A DNA stretch of 9,190 nucleotides from an uncultured Candidatus Melainabacteria bacterium (GTDB taxonomy: Bacteria; Cyanobacteriota; Vampirovibrionia; Gastranaerophilales; Gastranaerophilaceae). A program made the translations under genes and the position numbers. Position 1 is the first letter of the stretch, and the number at the start of each line of letters is the position of its first letter. Location: NCBI GenBank assembly GCA_934754855.1, contig CAKVJR010000072.1, positions 1-9,190 on the forward strand, written 5' to 3'. Below are positions 4,787-9,190 of the stretch, in pieces. Below the pieces are notes generated by a model. It searched no databases and was not told the origin of the DNA. It saw nothing but the letters and a program-made list of their open reading frames with translations.

Positions 4787-5583
4787 TATTTCGCTCCGTA
4801 AACAAATTTGTTGATTGCTTTTACGACGCCGTCGTTATCGACAGTGTCTGTAATGTAGTCGGCGTAACCTTTCAGGGTGTCGGTTGCGTTGCCCATTGCG
4901 ACACCGATTCCGGCACAGGTCAAAAGTTCGATGTCGTTGTTTTGGTCGCCGCAGCCCATAATTTCGTCTTTTTTAATTCCGTACATATCGGCTACGATGT
5001 TGACAGCATTGCCTTTTGAAATTCCGTCCGCACAAATTTCGCAGAATGTTGTCGTGGACATTCTTGAGTAAATTTTGCCGCTATATTTTTCTTGTAAGTT
5101 TTGGGTTATCCATTTAACTTTTTCGGTGTCGTTGTCGATTACAAGAAGTTTGTTCATTGATTTGAAGTCTTTTTTTGAAATATCATCGACGATTGTGTAG
5201 GGAACTTTTTGAAAATCCGAGTATTTTTTGACGTAACTTGTTTCTTTTTCGCAATACAATTTGTCGTCAATATAAATATTCGGGTGAATATCAATTGATT
5301 TCAAGTAATTCAGGATATCTAACGCAAGTTCTCTGTCGAGGCATTTTTCGTAGAGCAATTTTCCCTCGGGGGAGTGGATTGTCGCCCCTTGGTAGCAAAT
5401 TATCGGTGTGTCGATGTGAAGCGGTGCTACGACTTGCTTTGCACCACAATATGTTCTTCCCGTCGCAATTACGAATTTTATTCCGTCTTTTCTGATTTTA
5501 TCTATGCAATCCAACAGATTTTGAGTAAAAGCAACTCCGTTAAAAATCGTTCCGTCGATGTCGCAAACTACCATTTTTATCAT
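4786..5583 (-). CDS. Cof-type HAD-superfamily phosphatase
   Basis: A 265-residue soluble hydrolase of the haloacid dehalogenase superfamily, Cof/YbiV (IIB) type. Members dephosphorylate sugar phosphates, flavin precursors and other small phosphates. All four motifs are present: DIDGT with nucleophile D8 and acid/base D10; ATGR at 40-43; K190 in DGISKGNA; and GDQNND at 212-217 with metal-binding D213 and D217. The C2B cap domain occupies roughly 85-185. The substrate cannot be predicted. The ATG at 5583 overlaps the TGA of the Nudix gene by four bases (ATGA), indicating translational coupling; the second Met (residue 4) is a possible alternative start. In the operon it sits between a Nudix hydrolase and ispF, both acting on phosphorylated small molecules, but no shared pathway is known. 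Confidence 0.93.
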   Translation of the reverse strand: MIKMVVCDIDGTIFNGVAFTQNLLDCIDKIRKDGIKFVIATGRTYCGAKQVVAPLHIDTPIICYQGATIHSPEGKLLYEKCLDRELALDILNYLKSIDIHPNIYIDDKLYCEKETSYVKKYSDFQKVPYTIVDDISKKDFKSMNKLLVIDNDTEKVKWITQNLQEKYSGKIYSRMSTTTFCEICADGISKGNAVNIVADMYGIKKDEIMGCGDQNNDIELLTCAGIGVAMGNATDTLKGYADYITDTVDNDGVVKAINKFVYGAK

Positions 5584-6110
5584 AATTTATATGCCCTCAT
5601 TAATCCGCAAATCGTTTTAGCATCGCAGATTTCACCTGTTTTAATCATTTCAAAAACTTCTTCTTTCGGAAGTTCAATATATTCGACAATTTCTCCGTCG
5701 TCGGGGTGCGGTTTGCCAGCCGTCAAATCTTGTGCGAAAAATAAATATATTTTTTCCGTACAAATAGCAGGGGTTGAAAAAATATGTCCCAAAGAAGTCC
5801 ATTTTGCGGCGTGATAGCCCGTTTCTTCCTCAAGTTCCCTTTTTGCGGCTGACAAAATATCTTCGTTTCCGTGGTCTAATTTTCCTGCCGGAATTTCGAG
5901 CAAAATTTGCCCTGCTCCGTAGCGGAACTGTCTGACGAGAACGATTTTGCCCTCGTGTTCCGCAACGATTGAAACGCCGCCGCTATGAATAATCACCTCT
6001 CTGTGCTGCAACTTGGGGTCGTTGCCGATAGTCGCTTCATCAGAGTGAATGTCGAAAACTTTTCCCGAAAAAATGGTTTCTGATTGGACTGTTTTTTCTT
6101 TTTGTATCAT
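5580..6110 (-). CDS. Nudix hydrolase, ADP-ribose pyrophosphatase type
   Basis: A 176-residue cytosolic enzyme, most like NudF-type ADP-ribose pyrophosphatases, which split ADP-ribose (or similar nucleotide sugars) to AMP and ribose 5-phosphate. The Nudix box runs from G76 to Y99 with the catalytic core RELEEETGY (91-99; metal ligands E92, E95, E96). The spacing from the first glycine to the first glutamate is six residues (GKLDHGNE) rather than the canonical five, a one-residue insertion in the loop. The N-terminal strand region (Q9-SGGVSIVA-50), the VRQFRYGAG motif (59-67) and the PAGKLD segment are typical of this subgroup. GGAG lies five bases before the ATG at 6110, and the gap to the glycosyltransferase stop is only 10 bases. 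The 3' end overlaps the HAD gene. Confidence 0.92.
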   Translation of the reverse strand: MIQKEKTVQSETIFSGKVFDIHSDEATIGNDPKLQHREVIIHSGGVSIVAEHEGKIVLVRQFRYGAGQILLEIPAGKLDHGNEDILSAAKRELEEETGYHAAKWTSLGHIFSTPAICTEKIYLFFAQDLTAGKPHPDDGEIVEYIELPKEEVFEMIKTGEICDAKTICGLMRAYKL

Positions 6111-6120
6111 TTTTTCTCCG

Positions 6121-7806
6121 CTAATTTTTCTTCAAAATTGTTACGTTGTCGTTTTTGTCGCCGAAAAATTCGACAATATCATAATTGCTTTTTATAAAAT
6201 CTGTTATGTCGTTTTTTTCGCCATAGAGGTATTTTTCGCCAAAATCTGACAGTAAAAATCCTTTTACAATAATTATATAATCATTATTTGTTTCTTCAAG
6301 AAGTTTTTTTGCATTTTCACTTCCCAATCCGTCAAAATACAGTCTGTCCAACATGTGCAGGCGGGTGTCATTTTTGCGGTTTGCCAAAAAGTTAATTATC
6401 TGTCCTTCAGGCAAAACCAAAACTTTATCCGAGTCATTTGTGTTATTTTTCAAATAGTCAACGGCTTGATGAATATATTTTCCTTGGTTTTCGCAAAGAT
6501 AAACATAGCCTTTGTCCGTTTCAATTTTTTCATTGCAGTATTTTGTCGAGTAAATCGCCGTCATTTCTGCGTATGCGATGAAAAATAGTGATATGAAAAT
6601 AAATATGCTGTTCAGATTTTTGAAAAATTTGTTCTCGATTTTGAAATATTTTAGCAATACAAAAATTGTGAGAATTAATAACGGCAAGTAAAAAGTACCG
6701 TACTTGTTTAAACTCAACATTGCAAATGATTTCGTGCATAAGCAAATTGTTGAAATTACCAAAATTAAATCAATTTTGTTGTTTTTTATCTCTTTGAATT
6801 TTGCAATAAAAACCATTAATACCGTAATCGGCAACAAAACAAAATATTCAAACGGATCAGTTAAAACAAACAACAACGAGCAGGTTACAAGAAATATAAT
6901 TGCGTAAATTAATTTGTTTTTATTTTTCTCAAAAAGAAATGATGCACTTGCCGATGCGATGATTAAAATTATCAATCCGACAGAACCGCTTATGTATGCG
7001 GGAATGTCTGCTTGCGAAAAAATTGTTCCTATTCCCTGATAAAATGCAATCATTGATTTTGTGTGGGAAAAATTTGAGATAAATGAAAAATAATTTGCAA
7101 TATCGCTGATTTTTGCTCCCTGCAAAATCGGCAAAACAATTGTAATTATCGGGAAAATCAGTAAATTTATTATTGAAATAATTTTTGTTTTTACGCACGA
7201 AAAGTTCTTCCAAAATAACACCGCCAAGAAAATTATCGGCATAAGCATAAATTCTGCCTTGAGGGCAAAAGATAATCCCGAAAATAATCCCGCAAAATAC
7301 AAAAGTTTTTCATTTTTTGTTTTTGCAAATTTGACCAAAAGCAGTGTCGCCGCCAAGTATGCCGTCAATCCGTAAACCATTGAGTAAGAATACGGAAAAA
7401 TATAACTGAACAACGAGTGGCTGAACATACAAACGCTGATTGTCGCTGCCGTGAAAATTAAGGACATTTTTTTTGAGATAAATTCTTTTGAAAGTTCAAA
7501 AAATAAAATCGCAAAAATCGTGCAATTTATCATTCCCGCCCAAAACAAAGAGTTTAAAGAAACCTTGCCAATCAGCATAAATAGGGCGTTTAAATAATAT
7601 CCCAACGGAAAATATAACAATAAAATGTCCCGATATGGAACCTTTCCGTCTGCAATCGCCTCGGGTATGAATAATTCACGCCCTCTGTCACACATAATGT
7701 TTACTATATGAAAATCGTAAATTTTTGCGCAAATAAAAATCATCAGCAAAATGAAAATTATCTCAAAAATATTTTTGTCTTGTAATTTTTTTATAATCTC
7801 TTTCAT
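6121..7806 (-). CDS. GT-C type membrane glycosyltransferase (ArnT/PMT-like)
   Basis: A 561-residue polytopic membrane protein with about 11 hydrophobic segments in residues 12-420 and a soluble C-terminal domain (about 420-561), presumably on the outer face of the membrane. After the first helix comes the loop CDRGRELFIPEAIADGKVPYRDILL (39-63). Its Asp/Glu residues (D40, E44) and G-K-x-P-Y-x-D element resemble the first external loop of GT39/ArnT/PMT-type enzymes, which transfer a sugar from a polyprenyl-phosphate donor. A-V-D-Y-L (448-452) followed by KVLVLPEGQIINFLANRK (461-478) is typical of C-terminal domains in this group. Acceptor and sugar are unknown; cell-envelope glycan or glycoprotein is likely. 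It is the first gene of the four-gene operon. The ATG at 7806 has no Shine-Dalgarno and coincides with the predicted start of transcription. Family assignment rests on loop and topology, not on a full motif set. Confidence 0.75.
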   Translation of the reverse strand: MKEIIKKLQDKNIFEIIFILLMIFICAKIYDFHIVNIMCDRGRELFIPEAIADGKVPYRDILLLYFPLGYYLNALFMLIGKVSLNSLFWAGMINCTIFAILFFELSKEFISKKMSLIFTAATISVCMFSHSLFSYIFPYSYSMVYGLTAYLAATLLLVKFAKTKNEKLLYFAGLFSGLSFALKAEFMLMPIIFLAVLFWKNFSCVKTKIISIINLLIFPIITIVLPILQGAKISDIANYFSFISNFSHTKSMIAFYQGIGTIFSQADIPAYISGSVGLIILIIASASASFLFEKNKNKLIYAIIFLVTCSLLFVLTDPFEYFVLLPITVLMVFIAKFKEIKNNKIDLILVISTICLCTKSFAMLSLNKYGTFYLPLLILTIFVLLKYFKIENKFFKNLNSIFIFISLFFIAYAEMTAIYSTKYCNEKIETDKGYVYLCENQGKYIHQAVDYLKNNTNDSDKVLVLPEGQIINFLANRKNDTRLHMLDRLYFDGLGSENAKKLLEETNNDYIIIVKGFLLSDFGEKYLYGEKNDITDFIKSNYDIVEFFGDKNDNVTILKKN

Positions 7807-7812
7807 GTCTTG

Positions 7813-7821
7813 ATTTTAGCA
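7813..7821 (-). promoter_or_regulatory. Extended -10 promoter of the four-gene operon, leaderless
   Basis: On the minus strand TGC-TAAAAT (7821 to 7813) matches TGN-TATAAT at all but one position. Taking the last T as -7 puts the start of transcription on 7806, the A of the glycosyltransferase ATG. No Shine-Dalgarno is present in the 20 bases before the ATG, and the -35 region is weak. This is the only promoter seen for the glycosyltransferase-Nudix-HAD-ispF operon. Confidence 0.6.
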
Positions 7822-7884
7822 CAAAAACGACTGAAAATTTTTCGGTGTTTCGGGTTTCTTTTTGTATTTTCTGCGGCACTTGTT

Positions 7885-7902
7885 GCATTTATGGCATTTA
7901 TG
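7885..7902. repeat. Tandem 9-bp duplication GCATTTATG
   Basis: GCATTTATG occurs twice head to tail (7885-7893, 7894-7902), flanked by CTTGTTG at 7879-7885 and 7904-7910. It lies in the 166-bp spacer between the alaS terminator and the operon promoter, which otherwise shows nothing recognisable. It is probably a slippage product. Confidence 0.6.
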
Positions 7903-7913
7903 TCTTGTTGTAT

Positions 7914-7951
7914 AAAAATGCGGGATTTTGTTTGCATACAAAATCCCGCAT
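7914..7951 (-). terminator. Terminator of alaS
   Basis: A perfect 14-bp stem, ATGCGGGATTTTGT (7918-7931) with ACAAAATCCCGCAT (7938-7951), closes a 6-base loop. On the minus strand it is followed by a T-run (7917 to 7914, continuing the T of the stem end). It starts 21 bases beyond the alaS stop. It should insulate the glycosyltransferase operon downstream from alaS transcription. Confidence 0.92.
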
Positions 7952-7972
7952 CAATTTTATGCTAATCAAAAA

Positions 7973-9190
7973 TTAATCTAATTTTTCTTTGATTTCTTCT
8001 TTTATTTTCAAAAGAATGTCATCAAGTTTAGATGAATCTTTACCGCCGCCTTGTGCGAAGTTCGGACGTCCGCCCCCTCTTCCGCCTGTTGCTTCTGCAA
8101 TTGCTTTTACGATATTGCCTGCGTTTACGCCTGCTTTAACGTAATTGTCAGAAACTTTGACGCAAATTGAAATTTGTTCGGGGTTTTGTATCGAAGTAAA
8201 CACTACGATTGAGTTTCCTAATTTCGACGACAATTTTTCGATGGCAGGTTTCATAAAGATTGCAGGAATTGCATCGATTTTGCTTACGAAAAGTTTTCCG
8301 TCTTTCAAATCTTCCGCTCTGCTTACGAATGATTGGATTTTCGATACTGCGGATTCTTCTTTTAACGTATTGATTTCGCTTTGCAAGCCTTTGTTTTCTT
8401 CTGCAATTTTTTCAACTTTTTCAACAACTTCGTTGTGAGGAATTTTGAAATAGTGAGCAAGTTCATCGACTTCGTTTGCTTTTTCTGACAACCAATTGAT
8501 TGCCGTTTTTCCGCAAACTGCCTCAATACGTCTTGTTCCTGCTGCGATTGCAGATTCTGAAACGATTTTGGTCAATCTTATTTCGCCTGTTGATTTTACG
8601 TGTGTGCCGCCGCAAAGTTCTTTTGAAACATCACCGATTGCAACCGTTCTTACTTTATCTTCGTATTTTTCGCCGAAAAGTGCCGTTGCACCCGAGTTGA
8701 TAGCGTCTTGAACGTCCATAACAACCGTATTTTGCTTGTAATTTGCACCAATCCAATCGTTCATTATGTCTTCAACTTTTTGAATTTCCTCATGAGTCAT
8801 TGCTCTTGAGAATGAAAAGTCAAATCTTGTTCTGTTTTCTTCAACTTGTGAACCCGCTTGCTTGACTTCATCGCCCAAAACCTTTACCAATGCTGATTGC
8901 AAAAGGTGAGCATTCGAGTGGTGAATTGTGATATTTTGGCGGCGTTCTTTGTCAATAACCGCTTTAACCGTGTCACCGACGGTAACTTCGCCGTTAATAA
9001 CCTTGACTCTGTGAACAGAAAGGTGATTTACCTTGAAAGTGTTTAAAACCACAGCTTTGAGGTTATCGCTTTCGATTAAGCCCGTGTCGCCGACTTGTCC
9101 GCCGCATTCTGCGTAAAACGGTGTTTTGTCCAAAATAATATCGGTAAATCCGCCGTCAACGTCAACTTTTTCAACGATTTTCGCGTCATC
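7973..9190 (-). CDS. alaS: Alanyl-tRNA synthetase, C-terminal part (partial)
   Basis: The frame is open to the right end of the window and ends with TAA at 7973-7975, giving 405 residues. The family is about 870 residues long, so the aminoacylation and tRNA-recognition domains lie outside. The visible part starts in the region before the editing domain (TPFYAECGGQVGDTG, partial residues 23-37). It contains the Zn-binding editing site HSNAH (91-95) and CGGTH (193-197), which hydrolyses mischarged Ser- and Gly-tRNA(Ala). A helical, coiled-coil-like linker (about 240-290) and the C-Ala domain follow, with the glycine-rich GGRGGGRPNFAQGGG (369-383). All editing zinc ligands are present, so proofreading should be intact. 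The apparent start at 9133 (TTG) is internal. A strong terminator follows directly. Confidence 0.97.
   Translation of the reverse strand, partial: DDAKIVEKVDVDGGFTDIILDKTPFYAECGGQVGDTGLIESDNLKAVVLNTFKVNHLSVHRVKVINGEVTVGDTVKAVIDKERRQNITIHHSNAHLLQSALVKVLGDEVKQAGSQVEENRTRFDFSFSRAMTHEEIQKVEDIMNDWIGANYKQNTVVMDVQDAINSGATALFGEKYEDKVRTVAIGDVSKELCGGTHVKSTGEIRLTKIVSESAIAAGTRRIEAVCGKTAINWLSEKANEVDELAHYFKIPHNEVVEKVEKIAEENKGLQSEINTLKEESAVSKIQSFVSRAEDLKDGKLFVSKIDAIPAIFMKPAIEKLSSKLGNSIVVFTSIQNPEQISICVKVSDNYVKAGVNAGNIVKAIAEATGGRGGGRPNFAQGGGKDSSKLDDILLKIKEEIKEKLD

Noticed and set aside
7822..7941. A minus-strand frame in the alaS-operon spacer reading HKCHKCNKCRRKYKKK, which looks like a zinc-ribbon fragment.
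   Set aside because: It has no ATG or ribosome binding site, begins inside the alaS terminator, and the Cys/His pattern follows from the 9-bp tandem repeat. Not called as a gene.

Overview
The window looks like ordinary bacterial chromosome of AT-rich composition (by eye roughly 35-40% G+C), with tightly packed genes, 1- and 4-base gene overlaps, Shine-Dalgarno sites at several genes and compact rho-independent terminators. It carries core genes (C-terminal part of alaS, ispF of the non-mevalonate isoprenoid pathway) beside accessory ones. No phage, transposon, CRISPR or tRNA is visible. Phylum cannot be fixed from the sequence. Gene content and base composition would fit a gut-type Clostridia-like bacterium or a non-photosynthetic cyanobacterial relative (Gastranaerophilales/Melainabacteria); this is a guess.

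Left part (1-2222, + strand): the 3' end of an unrecognised gene closed by a strong terminator, then a ClC-type chloride/proton exchanger with a C-terminal CBS pair. Its annotated start lies only 7 bases after the terminator and has no ribosome binding site.

Middle (2223-3045): a small XRE-type regulator on the minus strand, divergent from a 72-residue acidic protein of unknown function. The region between them holds a good sigma70-like promoter overlapped by a dyad, like a small repressor/operator switch. After the small gene come two near-identical hairpins (CCCTCTCGGG core) that terminate in both directions; on the minus strand they could form the 3' end of a short untranslated RNA.

3046-4305: a 90-residue three-helix PQ-loop/SemiSWEET-like membrane protein (minus) and a LysR-type regulator (plus) are divergent. 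Between them lie two abutting 15-bp dyads, each with the T-N11-A form of LysR-family sites, placed near -50 and -63 of the membrane-protein promoter. This predicts that the regulator controls the membrane protein.

4307-7806 (minus strand) is a four-gene operon: a GT-C type membrane glycosyltransferase, a Nudix ADP-ribose pyrophosphatase, a Cof-type HAD phosphatase and IspF, with gaps or overlaps of 10, -4 and -1 bases. The only promoter seen is upstream of the glycosyltransferase. The right end (7973-9190, minus) is the C-terminal part of alanyl-tRNA synthetase, with its own terminator.

A pattern shared by two genes (the LysR regulator and the glycosyltransferase) is that an extended -10 box sits exactly where transcription would begin on the A of the ATG, with no Shine-Dalgarno: both look like leaderless mRNAs. 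I did not find a clearly new multi-gene system. The best leads are the LysR/PQ-loop pair, the leaderless starts, and the XRE/72-residue switch with its neighbouring candidate small RNA.
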